Source: Ascarosepion bandense
Taxonomy: Eukaryota > Mollusca > Cephalopoda > Sepiida > Sepiidae
Direction: 5' to 3'
Length of the DNA: 64,000 nt
NCBI GenBank assembly: GCA_037127315.1
Contig: JBBBDQ010001270.1
Location: 1,903,501 to 1,967,500, forward strand
Position numbers and translations under genes: made by a program. The notes under the pieces are model-generated. The model did no database searches, was not told the origin of the DNA, and saw only the letters and a program-made list of their open reading frames with translations. How positions within the stretch are numbered: the first letter of the stretch is position 1; each line of letters begins with the position of its first letter. Below are positions 9,253 through 19,392 of this stretch, piece by piece.

Positions 9253-9834
9253 CAGGGTGTCCATAAAGTCCGTGTGCACTTTTAAAAATTTATAACATTT
9301 TTTGTATTTGTGATAGACATTGTATTTGAAATAATCTGTAAAAAATGTGCTTGAACAATTAAACTTGAAAGATAATACAGTGTTTCAAGAAGATGGTGGT
9401 CTTCGTCACTTTACTGTCCGTGTTAGACAGTTTCTAAATCAGGAATTTCCTAACAGATGTATTGGAACGGGGTGGACCATTTTATTGGCCCCCACCTTCG
9501 CCAGATTTGACTCCATTAGTTTTTTATGGGGACATATGAAAACAATTGTGTATGCAACCAAACCTAGTTCATTAGAAGATTTGACAGCTAAAATAACTAA
9601 GGTGATTTCAGTCATTACTGTAAATCATTTGGCAAATATTTTCCTTGAACTTCAAAATCGTATTACCTTTTGTATTGCTAATGATGGAGGACATGTGAAA
9701 ACCTAAATAAAATTTCAATAAAACCTTAAAAAATATAAATGTACTTCTTTCTAACCCTTTTTACAAATTGTTTCTATCGCAAACACAAATAAAGTTATAG
9801 TTTTTAAATGCACACGAACTTTATGGGCACTCTG
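9253..9834 (+). mobile_element. IS630/Tc1-mariner family element, dead copy
   Basis: Inverted ends 'cagggtgtccataaagtccg' and its mirror at 9803-9834 are flanked by TA on both sides (9251-9252, 9835-9836), the target-site signature of the superfamily. The 119-residue open frame at 9347-9706 is the C-terminal part of the transposase. 'FQEDGGLRHFTVRVRQFLN' aligns with the usual F-Q-Q-D-G-A-P-P-H region, with its Asp, and 'SFLWGHMKTIVYATKP' with the usual D-F-F-L-W-G block. The acidic residue just before FLWG is replaced and the N-terminal half is deleted, so it cannot be active. Shorter relatives lie at 28085, 28923 and 30020. Confidence 0.75.
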
Positions 9835-9900
9835 TAGTTAGATTGCAATACTAAATATATCACAGAAGTTGATATGCCTCAAACTGAACAACCAACCAGC

Positions 9901-9903
9901 GTT

Positions 9904-9943
<40 letters not shown>

Positions 9944-9946
9944 TCA
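9901..9946. repeat. (TTTC)n microsatellite
   Basis: About eleven perfect TTTC units. Confidence 0.95.
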
Positions 9947-10236
9947 CTAACACCCAACAACTTCTTGGCTATGTCTTTTCCGTCTTTCTTCACGAACAAA
10001 ATAGAAAAGTCTATTTATTTATGATGTACTAGCAGGACGTAACTTTCTTTTTTCTTTCTTTCATGTTTTTTTGCTGAAACCAAGTAGCGTCCCTGGTAAG
10101 TTTTATTCCTTTTCGTCATCGAAATGGAATAGTTTATTTATATATGACGTATTGTCAGAAAGAAACTTTCTTCTTTTCATCTATTATTATTATTATTATT
10201 ATAGAAAAGAGAGTGCAATAAGCTAAAATACAGTTT

Positions 10237-10466
10237 TTAACCCTCTAAGGCCATTCGTATCATATTTGATACAGTATGAAAACAAGCCTTGAAAGAAATA
10301 TTTTCCTGAAAAATTTTTTAAGAGAAATATTTTATAAATTTCAAATGAAAGCAGTACTGACTGCTCAGTCAATGAATACCAAATGTTTCCTTATAGGGAA
10401 ATACCAAATGTTTCCTTATAGGGAAATACTGTATCAAATATGATACGAATGGCCCTAGAGGGTTAA
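10237..10466. mobile_element. piggyBac-type MITE
   Basis: TTAA occurs at both edges (10237-10240, 10463-10466). Just inside lie inverted repeats of about 37 bp beginning CCCTCTAAGGCCATTCG on the left and CCCTCTAGGGCCATTCG on the right (reverse strand). TTAA target duplication followed by CCCT is the piggyBac signature. The 150-bp interior contains a 27-bp direct duplication ('taccaaatgtttccttatag'). No transposase. Confidence 0.8.
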
Positions 10467-10839
10467 AGAATTACAGAAAATAAATAAATATTAATATCCT
10501 GTAACTGAAATTGAACAAATATAACACATTAAAACTATAGTTATGCCAATAATAATTGGAGTACTGGATGCGATAAAAACGTACAACAAGTACAGATAAG
10601 AACATTAACGAACTCCCTGGGAGCCTTGGTTTCTAAAAGATTTCTAAAAATGCACTGTGTCGAACTGTTCATCTAACCAAGAGAATATTGTGAATGGGAA
10701 AGAAATATGAACACTGTACATGTTAAGTATCACTTAAAATCAGAACATTTTTTACTATCTTGCTTTACTCAAAGTCTCGGGTAATGACCATATAAAAGGA
10801 AAGGCACTGAAGAGGATGTAAAAGAAAACAATAGCAACA

Positions 10840-10853
10840 ACAACAACAACAAC

Positions 10854-10891
<38 letters not shown>
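10840..10891. repeat. (CAA)n(TAA)n microsatellite
   Basis: A CAA run passes into a TAA run. Reading frames through it are poly-Tyr artefacts. Confidence 0.9.
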
Positions 10892-10893
<2 letters not shown>

Positions 10894-11033
10894 TAAACAA
10901 AGAGATAACACATTCGTTCGACCAAATCATTGGTCTTTTTTTTTAGAAAACAAGACAAACTGATTAAAAAAGTTAAAACAAATTTAAAAAAAATAAAATA
11001 TGCAGCAAAGAAGAAGCAGAAATAACAGGATCC

Positions 11034-11905
11034 TTAAGGAGGATAGGAAAAGAGAAGGAAGAAGAAGAAGAAAGAGATAGGAAAAGATATGGCAGAATCC
11101 ACATGAAGAAGAAGAAGAAGAAGAAGAAGAAGAAGAAGAAGAAGAAGGGAAAAATTCACACAAAGGAGAGAAAAAAAGGAAGAAGCAGAAGAAAAAGAAA
11201 AAGATATGGAACCAAACGATGACGACAAAAAAGGAGGAGGAGGAGAAGAAAAAGAAAAGAAGAAGAAGAAAAATAAGAAGTAAAGGAAGAAGAAGGGAAA
11301 ATTCACACGGAGGAGAGAAAAAAAGGAAGAAGCAGAAGAAGAAAAAGATATGGCAGGAACCAAACGATGACGACAAAGAAGGAGGAGGAGGAGAAGAAAA
11401 AGAAAAGAAAAAGAAGAAAAATAAGAAGTAAAGGAAGAAGAAGGGAAAAATTCACACAAAGGAGAGAAAAAAAGGAAGAAGCAGAAGAAAAAGAAAAAGA
11501 TATGGAACCAAACGATGACGACAAAAAAGGAGGAGGAGGAGAAGAAAAAGAAAAGAAGAAGAAGAAAAATAAGAAGTAAAGGAAGAAGAAGGGAAAATTC
11601 ACACGGAGGAGAGAAAAAAAGGAAGAAGCAGAAGAAGAAAAAGATATGGCAGGAACCAAACGATGACGACAAAGAAGGAGGAGGAGGAGAAGAAAAAGAA
11701 AAGAAAAAGAAGAAAAATAAGAAGTAAAGGAAGAAGAAGGGAAAATTCACACGGAGGAGAGAAAAAAAGGAAGAAGCAGAAGAAGAAAAAGATATGGTAG
11801 GATCCACACAAAGAAGAAGAAGAAGAAGAAGAAGAAGAAGAAGAAGAAGAAGGGAAAAGATTCACACGGAGGAGAGAAGAAGTAAAGGAAGAAGCCTAAG
11901 AAGAA
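11034..11905. repeat. Purine-rich satellite, 148-bp unit
   Basis: The anchor 'ccaaacgatgacgacaaa' recurs at 11211, 11359, 11507 and 11655, exactly 148 bp apart. Units alternate between two variants ('ggaaccaaac' with 'gacaaagaagg' and 'gaaccaaac' with 'gacaaaaaagg'). Copies 1 and 3, and copies 2 and 4, are therefore closer to each other, giving a 296-bp higher-order dimer. Nearly every base on the plus strand is a purine. The long frames on both strands (Lys/Glu-rich or Phe/Ser-rich) are composition artefacts, not genes. (GAA)n blocks at 11108-11146 and 11811-11853 bound the array. Confidence 0.85.
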
Positions 11906-11998
11906 AAAATATGGCAGGAACCACACGAAGAAGATGAACAAGAAGAGACCGAATCCATACAGAGGAAAGATAAGGAAGAAGAAGAATGGATCTACACT

Positions 11999-12068
11999 GA
12001 AATAATAATAATAATAATAACAGCAATAATAATAATAATAACAGTAATAATAATAATAATAATAATAA

Positions 12069-12100
<32 letters not shown>

Positions 12101-12105
12101 TAATA
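11999..12105. repeat. (TAA)n(CAG)(AAG)n microsatellite
   Basis: AAT/ACA repeats followed by ten AAG units. It forms the right end of the purine-rich region. Confidence 0.9.
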
Positions 12106-12604
12106 ATAAAAACAAGAACAAAGACAAATAAAAACAAAATCTAAAAAAATGCAAGCAGGAAAATCAAAATTCAAAATGATGGCCCTGTACACAATTTAGT
12201 GAAACATGGATTTATCAGAATATATATATATATATATATAACTGAAACATAAAAAGGATCATTAACGAAAATTCACTTACAATGACGAGGAGGCTTGTAA
12301 ACAAAACTAAAGGCGGTATGTCTATAAACGTGCACAAAAGGAACGGTTGGACAATAAGCCGATCACAATAGGCTTAGAAAACAACGTATACATCATAAGA
12401 AAAAAAAATGAAAAAACGGGTTCTTTAGCTCTTGTAACTCATAAAAAACCACGGTACGGAAATATCTAGAAACATATACTGATGGGTGAAGGCATATATG
12501 GATTCGTTCGAATTTTTAGTGAAGCAATATAAATCGGGATCATAAAATAACGGGTAACGTAGCTTGTGAAAACCTTATCAAGAGAGGAAAGCAATCAATA
12601 AAGA

Positions 12605-12893
12605 TTCAGTCAGTTGAGTACCATACAGGCTTGGACGCTCATGTCTCCAAAAATACATCACAGACTGGGCAGGAGGTTTTCATTGCTTTCTGCGGTAAAC
12701 TGGCTGCCAATCAAGGCTATATATTACAATCTGCTCTGCTATTTAACCGATAGCTAGAGGAAGAAAACACGGATTAATACCTTTCCAAGGGTATTTGCGC
12801 GTAAGTGAATACAACAAATTTCAACTGGAATTCGAACTCGGTTCTCCGATTTTTCGTTCCAAGCCGATATCTACTGCAACAAAATGCAATAAA
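12605..12893 (-). mobile_element. SINE-A copy
   Basis: The minus strand shows the B box 'gagttcgaattccagttga', the body 'ccgtgttttcttcctctagc' and the tail up to 'actgactgaa'. A partial second body without head follows at 13018-13110 ('ctatagaacccaatctgtcc'). Confidence 0.75.
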
Positions 12894-13679
12894 GAATGTG
12901 AAGCTTTGAAAGACTACAAAAATAAACTTGTCTAAAGAGGGTCGTCAACGCTTTTGTAACATTTTTTTTACAGGTACGTGTGTTGGCCATATGAAAACAC
13001 CTTTATCCCCTGGGAGATGTAGTCTGGTTGTCATTGATGGCTATAGAACCCAATCTGTCCTGCTATTTAACCGAGGGAAAAGAGATGAATTGTTATCACG
13101 ACTCTGAGGTTCAAAATTTGTCTCTTCCAGAAACAGAGGAATTTCTGTTCCGCAGACCCAAGTGAGAACTGCTTTTTAAACTGCTTGTTGTGTAGACATG
13201 TTTTGTAATTTCTGTGTGAGGGACAAATGTTAATATCTGTACGTAATTTGTGCATGACTTAGCAGTATAAAAATCTCCTTGAGAAGTGTATACGGTAAAG
13301 AATGCGCTGAGAGCCAATAGAGTAAGAAGACTTATTGCCACTTGATATAGCGCCCGATATAGTACACATGGAAAACAAAACAAGCACAAAATAAGAAGGT
13401 AACGAATTTGATATCGAGCCATCAATTGCTGATAGTCAATTGCTCGTTTTTTGTCACTTTTCTTTGCCAAGATGGCGTTCATTTTAAAAACAACTTCTGT
13501 TCAATCAGCTTGATCATTTTAAAGTTGTTCGCGTTCGTTCCTAGCAGCAAAGAGATAAGAATTTCGTTCAACCAAATTATTTTTATTTTTTTTTTAGAAT
13601 ACAAAACAAGAAGAATAAAAAAAAAATGATTAAAAGAGATAAATCGGATTAATAAATAGAATTGACATCAAAGAAGACA

Positions 13680-14222
13680 AAATGGAAGAAGAAGAAGAAG
13701 AAGAAGAAGTGGAAAAAGAAGAAAAAGAAGAATAAATAGAAGAAGAAGAAGAAGTAAAAGAAGTAGAAGAAGAAGTAGAAGAAAAAGAGGAAGAGATGAA
13801 AGAAGAAGAAGAAGACGAAACGGAAGAAAAAGTAGAAGACGAAGAGGAAGTGGAAGAAGAAGAAGAAATGAAAGAAAAAGAAAAAGAAGAAAAAGAAGAA
13901 ATGGAAAAAGAGATTGAAGAAGAAATGGAAGAAGAAGAAATGGAGGAAGAGGAAGAAGAAAGGAAGAAGAAAAAGAAGATGAGGAAATGAAAAAAGAAGA
14001 AGTAGGTGAGGAAATGAAAAAAGAAGAAGAAGATGAGGAAATGAAAAAAGAAGAAGAAGAAGAAGATGAGGAAATGAAAAAAGAAGAAGTAGGTGAGGAA
14101 ATGAAAGAAGAAGAAGAAGATGAGGAAATGAAAGAAGAAGAAGAAGAAGAAGATGAGGAAATGAAGAAGAAGAAGAAGAAGAAGAAGAAGAAGAAGAAGA
14201 AGAAGAAGAAGAAGAAGAAGGG
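13680..14222. repeat. (GAA)n-rich low-complexity tract
   Basis: About 540 bp built from GAA, GAT and GTA triplets. A 54-60 bp sub-repeat at 13979-14170 is anchored on 'gatgaggaaatgaa'. The plus strand reads as poly-Glu/Lys and the minus strand as poly-Ser/Phe. Neither has any other protein feature and I do not call a gene. Confidence 0.9.
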
Positions 14223-14449
14223 ATAGAATCGATACCGAAAAAAAGAAGAAAAACGAAGAAGACAGGGCAGGAATTAAAAGAATTAAAAAAGAATCCTTCA
14301 TCTAATTTGCATAAAAGTTCAGCCGATGAAAACTACAGGAATATAACACATCAATCAATGACTGATAGAATTTTGTCTATGGTTTCTGAGTTGGAGGTCA
14401 TAAAAATCAGACGATAACAAATACGAAGGAAATACAGAAAAGTACAGTG

Positions 14450-14775
14450 AAACCGATAAAATGCAACCTCAACTTCTACTCCAACAGTTTCTTTTCTCGC
14501 ACTTCCCGACTGTGGAATTCTCTTCCACATGGCTGCTTCCCTGACGGCTACAATCTCCAGGAGTTTAAATGTAAGGTTAATAGACACCTCCAAACAAACT
14601 AACTTCCATTCTTTCAAACACTCTTCCCACCCACCCAACTATCTATCACCCCCTTCTGACATTTCCTATATCTAACCACTCTTCCTATTTACCTCCCCCT
14701 ATGTAGCCCCAAGCGCAATAGTGGCAGTGGAATGCCTTGCTTGGGGTGAAATGATTTTTAAAAATATATTTAAAA
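14450..14775 (+). mobile_element. LINE-1 3' fragment
   Basis: It starts inside the C-terminal coding block ('cttttctcgcacttcccgac', 'ggctacaatctccaggagtt') and ends with the family's 3' terminus 'gccttgcttggggtgaaat' plus an A-rich tail. It is most similar to 47850-48210. Confidence 0.75.
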
Positions 14776-15194
14776 AAATCCATTCTGGATAATTTTCACG
14801 TTCTAATGAACGCTAGCAATTTGTCAACCGTTATATTTGAAGCAGAAAAAAATTTACAGTAATTTTTAGCAACACAGCTTTGTGTTTATTTTTTGTTACC
14901 ATAACTCACACTCCTGAAGATGATCTCGGAAAGAGATTGAAAGTACAAAGGTATTTTGAGAAATGAATGATAATAACATCTGTCAACGTTTCAGCTAATT
15001 TCTGACATCTTTCAATTATAATACGCGAAAGATTATACGTGAGTATGAAGAGATTTTATTAAAAATAAGCAGACACAATGTTTGCAATTTATTTAATCTG
15101 ACATGTCTAAAAGAAAATTTGAAACTTAAATACACAAACACTCACACACATACACACATAGGTACACACACACACATACAGATATATATATTTA

Positions 15195-15466
15195 TAAATA
15201 TGTGGTGTAGATACAGAAGAATCCAAAGAAGTATCCTGTATATAAGGTGGTAGGATAACTTTCTAGGAGAGCTCTAAATATATATGTATATGAATAACAC
15301 ATATAGAGCAACTATATATAAAAATTAAGATAGACACGTTATTCCATGGTTAAGTGGAAGTACAGTCCTATTTCAGGCGAACCATCTTCAGTTCCGTCTT
15401 TATTGTACAGAAAGAAGGAAGCTGAAATAGGCTTCCACTTAACCATGGAATAACGTGTCTGTCTTA

Positions 15467-15475
<9 letters not shown>
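15195..15475. mobile_element. Foldback repeat F, copy 1
   Basis: 'aagatagacacgttattcc', 'atggttaagtgga', 'cctatttcaggcgaaccatc' and 'gtctttattgtacag' are mirrored by the complementary blocks at 15414-15468. The left flank ('gtggtgtagatacagaaga', 'gagctctaaatatatatg') is shared with the copy at 41720-42058. (TA)n follows directly. Confidence 0.65.
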
Positions 15476-15507
<32 letters not shown>

Positions 15508-15515
<8 letters not shown>

Positions 15516-15800
15516 TCAAGTGCTATACGGGATATACAATTAGGCGATCATATCTCTTTCGAACCATGAATGACTAGGCAGAAGATTTTCCCACAGTAGG
15601 TTACCATTTCTTTCTGCAGTAGACTGGTTGACAACCAAGGCTAAAGAACCTAACTATTCGACCCGTAACTGGAGGGAGAAAAGATGGATTAATACTTTTC
15701 CCGGGGTATTTGCGAAGTTCAACTGGAATTCACACACGTTTCTCTGATTTCTTATTCCGAGCCAATATTCACATTATGACTCCAGACTATCACGCACATA
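15508..15800 (-). mobile_element. SINE-A copy
   Basis: It begins right after (TA)n with 'cagtcaagtgctatacggg' and runs through the body to the tRNA-like head region near 15795. The B box is decayed ('gaattcacacacg'). Confidence 0.7.
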
Positions 15801-16363
15801 TATGCGCATTAAAGCGACGTTTCAAAGACATCACTCTTTTTGTGCTTGTCTCATTAGACTTGGTGCTGGGACGTAAATTTTGAACAGTTAGAAGACTGCA
15901 ATTGCTTTAAGAGTAGCTTTGAGTCTTATCCGCTTGCCATTATATGTAAGTTTATTCTTAGACGCAGCTAAATTTGGTCATCGAAATAAACAAAAAAAGC
16001 TGAATGAAATTAATTATTTTTTTTTTAAAAATTGATATCTCAAAGAACTAATCTTCGAAGGTTTTTCGTTCTTAAAGAAAAAACCACCCCCCCCCCCCAA
16101 AAAAAAAAGAAAGAAAAAAACAGAACCTATGGAATAAAAACTATTCTATAAAGATGCAATCCATGAAGATTATAACCGGGATCCATAAATGAAATATACT
16201 TCATTGAAGGAATATTTCATTTCAAAGGAAAAAAGGGCCGGTAATCTGCAAGATAGATTGAATACGAAATCTGAGAAAGACATGCATCAAAAAACTTTCT
16301 CATGTTTATATATTAAAATAAAAAAGAAAATCTTGCATAGTTATCAATATCAGATAGCTTCGT

Positions 16364-16365
<2 letters not shown>

Positions 16366-16394
<29 letters not shown>

Positions 16395-16572
16395 ATCTAT
16401 CTATCTATCTATCTATGTCAATCTTGTCATTATCTATCTATCTATCTATCTATCTGTCTACATTTTTTTACTTTCTTTTTTAGATTGTTTCAAGGTCTGT
16501 TAATCTATCTATCGATGTATCTACTTTCTTTCTTTTTTCTTTTTTCTTTCTTCTTTCTTAAGCTGTCTCATG

Positions 16573-16617
<45 letters not shown>

Positions 16618-16762
16618 AATCTCTTCCTTATCTATCTATCTATCTATCTACATTTTTTTACTTTCTTTTTTAGATTGTTTCAAGGTCTGTTAATCTATCT
16701 ATCGATGTATCTACTTTCTTTCTTTTTTCTTTTTTCTTTCTTCTTTCTTAAGCTGTCTCATG

Positions 16763-16802
<40 letters not shown>
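16366..16802. repeat. (CTTT)n/(CTAT)n arrays with a duplicated 182-bp unit
   Basis: Long CTAT arrays alternate with a unique spacer beginning 'ctttcttttttagattgttt' and containing 'taatctatctatcgatgtat'. The spacer occurs at 16468 and 16660. A diverged third copy at 18567-18660 lies beyond the RTE insertion. Confidence 0.85.
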
Positions 16803-16804
<2 letters not shown>

Positions 16805-16808
16805 TTGC

Positions 16809-16862
<54 letters not shown>
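16803..16862. repeat. (GT)n microsatellite
   Basis: Nearly perfect GT run of about 50 bp. Confidence 0.95.
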
Positions 16863-16865
<3 letters not shown>

Positions 16866-16867
16866 AA

Positions 16868-16997
16868 AGTAGATATAAAATCCACACCAGGAGGTGACAC
16901 ACTGTTTCATGCTAAATGCAATCGTCAGGCCGTGAAGATTGAGTTTAGCATGAAACAGGCTATAACATCTGCGTGCTGACTTCTGTGTTCACTTTCA

Positions 16998-17000
<3 letters not shown>
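16868..17000 (-). repeat. Repeat G (hairpin repeat), left part, split by an RTE insertion
   Basis: It is inverted relative to 25120-25275. Its centre folds as a hairpin: 'ctgtttcatgct' pairs with 'agcatgaaacag', with an inner 'gattg/caatc' extension. The repeat continues at 18243-18300 after the RTE, which was inserted at 'actttcatac'. Confidence 0.7.
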
Positions 17001-17028
<28 letters not shown>

Positions 17029-18232
17029 ATGTGCCCTGTTCCTTCAGGACGTAGGCGATCATGGTTCTTCACGTCTCCTTATCCCTTGTGGCTCTTAGTA
17101 TGTTCGCTCCTGTTACTCCTGGGAACTCCCGTTCCGTCATCCACCTGATCAGGCCCTGCAAATATGTTATCCGCTGCTTTCCTCTGTCTCTTTTTACTTC
17201 TATCTGGCCAGTCAGTGTCAGGTTCTCCAGACTCTCCTTCCTCATTGCGTGTCCCAGGAACTTCAGTTGTCTCTTCCTGATGCTCAGTATTAATTTCCTT
17301 TTTGTTGCCATTCTTTCCAACACCTCATTGTTGCTTACATGCTCAGTCCACGATATCAGCAGCATCCTTCTGTAGAACCACATTTCCGTTGCTTCCAGTT
17401 TTGTCCTCATTTTCACCGATATTGTCTAGCATTCACTGCCGTATTGAAGAACTGACATCACATAGAAATGCAGCACTATTTTCTTTGTTTCTAGTGAAAT
17501 TTTCCTGTGTGTTAGTACTTTACTCAGCTTCTGGAACGCATCGTTTGCCATGCCAATTCGCCTTCGGATCTCTGTGTCACACTTTCCATTTCCTGTTAGA
17601 ACACTTCCTAGGTATTTAAATTTGTGTACTTGCTTGATTCTGGTATCCCCCAACTGTATTTGGCATTTTGGGTTGCACCTTTTGCTGGTGACCATGCACT
17701 CAGTTTTCTTAAAGTTTATTTGTAGTCCTTTTTTGTCACTCTCCACCGCTACCTTCTGTAGGAGGTCTTATAGTTTGCTTTCCGTGTCTGCAATCAGCAC
17801 TGTATCATCTGCATACCTTATGTTGTTCAAGTTGTGGCCTCCAATAACAAATCCTGGCGTGTCATCTAGGGTCCTCAAAATATTCTCGCTGTACAGGTTA
17901 AACAAATCCGGTGAAAAGACACATCCTTGTCTTACGCCTCTTTCTATCTTTGTAAAGCTACTAAGATCGTTACCTGTCCGTATGCATGCCGTTTGCTGCC
18001 AGTGGAGATTCTTGATTACTCTTATGTCTTTCCCGGAAACGTCGAGGCTGCCGAGCATCTCCATCAATTCTCTGTGTTGTATCTTGTCGAATGCCTTCGC
18101 ATAGTCAATAAAACATAGGTACAAGTCTTTCTTCATTTGTATTGCCCTTTCGGAGAGCATCCTAATCATGAATATGGCGTTCCTTGTTCCAGTGTCATTG
18201 ACGAACCCGCACTGTTCCTGCCCTATCTCTGG
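17001..18232 (-). pseudogene. RTE-clade LINE, 5'-truncated, with RT domain and (GAA)n tail
   Basis: Three consecutive minus-strand frames form one broken reverse transcriptase. Residues at 18169-17768 include 'KDLYLCFIDYAKAFDKIQHR' (first catalytic Asp), 'GVRQGCVFSPDLFNLYSE' and 'IRYADDTVLIAD' (palm YADD). The frame at 17746-17426 has 'GLQINFKKTECMV' and 'YLGSVLTGNGKCDTEIRRR'. The frame at 17416-17069 has 'RRMLLISWTEHVSNNEVL' and 'RQLKFLGHAMRKESLENL', typical of the RTE/BovB C-terminal region. The element ends 'gatcgcctacgtcctgaagg' followed by (GAA)n, a short-repeat tail as expected for RTE. A 10-bp direct repeat, 'actttcatac', flanks it (16991-17000 and 18233-18242). The endonuclease domain is missing and frames are interrupted by a stop near 17768 and between 17426 and 17416. 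Confidence 0.9.
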
Positions 18233-18242
18233 ACTTTCATAC

Positions 18243-18305
18243 TTACATATGCTTTATCAATGATTTTGAAAGCTTTAAACCGCAAATATAGCATAACTTA
18301 GAAAC
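18243..18305 (-). repeat. Repeat G, right part
   Basis: 'catatgctttatcaatgatt' and 'gctataacttagaaacgta'-like blocks continue the repeat interrupted at 17000. They match the reverse strand of 25085-25145 and 25430-25510. Confidence 0.65.
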
Positions 18306-18307
<2 letters not shown>

Positions 18308-18371
<64 letters not shown>

Positions 18372-18420
18372 ATGTGTGTGTGTGTGTAGTGTGTGTGTAT
18401 GTGTATGTGAGTGTGTATGT
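18308..18420. repeat. (TA)n(GT)n microsatellite
   Basis: TA run followed by imperfect GT run. Confidence 0.95.
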
Positions 18421-18479
18421 TTACTCTCCTTCTTTATGCATTTATTTCTCAGTATCTGTCTATGTATGTATGTATGTAT

Positions 18480-18525
18480 GTATCTATCTATCTATCTATC
18501 TATCTACCTAATTATCTATCTATCC

Positions 18526-18566
<41 letters not shown>

Positions 18567-18658
18567 CTTTCTTTTTGACCTTATTTTTCGACTGTTTCAT
18601 GGTCTGTTAATCTATCTATCGATGCATTTACTTTCTTTCTTTCTCAGGTTGTGTCATG

Positions 18659-18706
<48 letters not shown>

Positions 18707-18712
18707 CCTTTC
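18480..18712. repeat. (CTAT)n arrays with spacer
   Basis: Two CTAT arrays are separated by a spacer related to that at 16468 and 16660. Confidence 0.9.
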
Positions 18713-18779
18713 TTTCTTAGTCTATGTATATATGTATGTATATGAATATATATATATGTATATATATAACTGTACACAC

Positions 18780-18837
<58 letters not shown>

Positions 18838-19096
18838 TTCATTTGTAAACGAGTTATTACGCGACCTAGGTTTCTATCATGTGTAGTGTTTTCAGGCTAT
18901 TTGCAGTTACTCATTTTACCCTTTTACTGTTTTTTAAAAAACGCTCACGTTATTGCTAATAGCTGAAGACACCACTCATGGTAGAATAACTCGTTTACAA
19001 ATAGAAAATATTTAAAAAGTTCTACAGTATAATTGTATTGAACGCTTTTAATACAAATGTTCACTGGTCTCACCTTATTATGACCCGAAACTAAGT

Positions 19097-19130
<34 letters not shown>
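18838..19130. repeat. Foldback repeat H, copy 1
   Basis: 'ttgtaaacgagttatta' near 18843 and 'aataactcgtttacaaat' near 18985 are inverted. The right flank 'aagttctacagtataattgt' and 'acttagtaatcaatcaatc'-like sequence recur at 49605-49710. An ATCA tetranucleotide run ends the copy. Confidence 0.65.
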
Positions 19131-19173
<43 letters not shown>

Positions 19174-19184
19174 GTGTGTGTGTG

Positions 19185-19216
<32 letters not shown>
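19128..19216. repeat. (TA)n(GT)n(GA)n compound microsatellite
   Basis: Three dinucleotide runs in succession. Confidence 0.95.
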
Positions 19217-19218
<2 letters not shown>

Positions 19219-19392
19219 GCCACTCATGAAAATGGAAAGGATAATCCAAAAGATTTTATCTAATAAATATAAATTATTAATTAAACAAAAGTAGAGAGCT
19301 CAATGGATATTATCCAAAGCAGTATAAATTATTGAGAGAAAAAAATCAACACATAATTAAACGGTTATAAATTCAGAATTTACCCACACAAA

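Noticed and set aside
9347..9706. 119-codon frame as an active transposase
   Set aside because: It lacks the N-terminal half and the acidic residue before FLWG; only a remnant.
11034..12154. Long open frames (up to 257 codons) rich in Phe/Ser/Leu or Lys/Glu
   Set aside because: They are translations of the purine-rich satellite in several overlapping frames. Composition explains them, and they contain no domain or non-repeat sequence.
13630..14301. 223-codon Ser/Phe frame and poly-Glu/Lys frames
   Set aside because: Low-complexity GAA tract; both strands are open simply because GAA, GAT and their complements give no stops.
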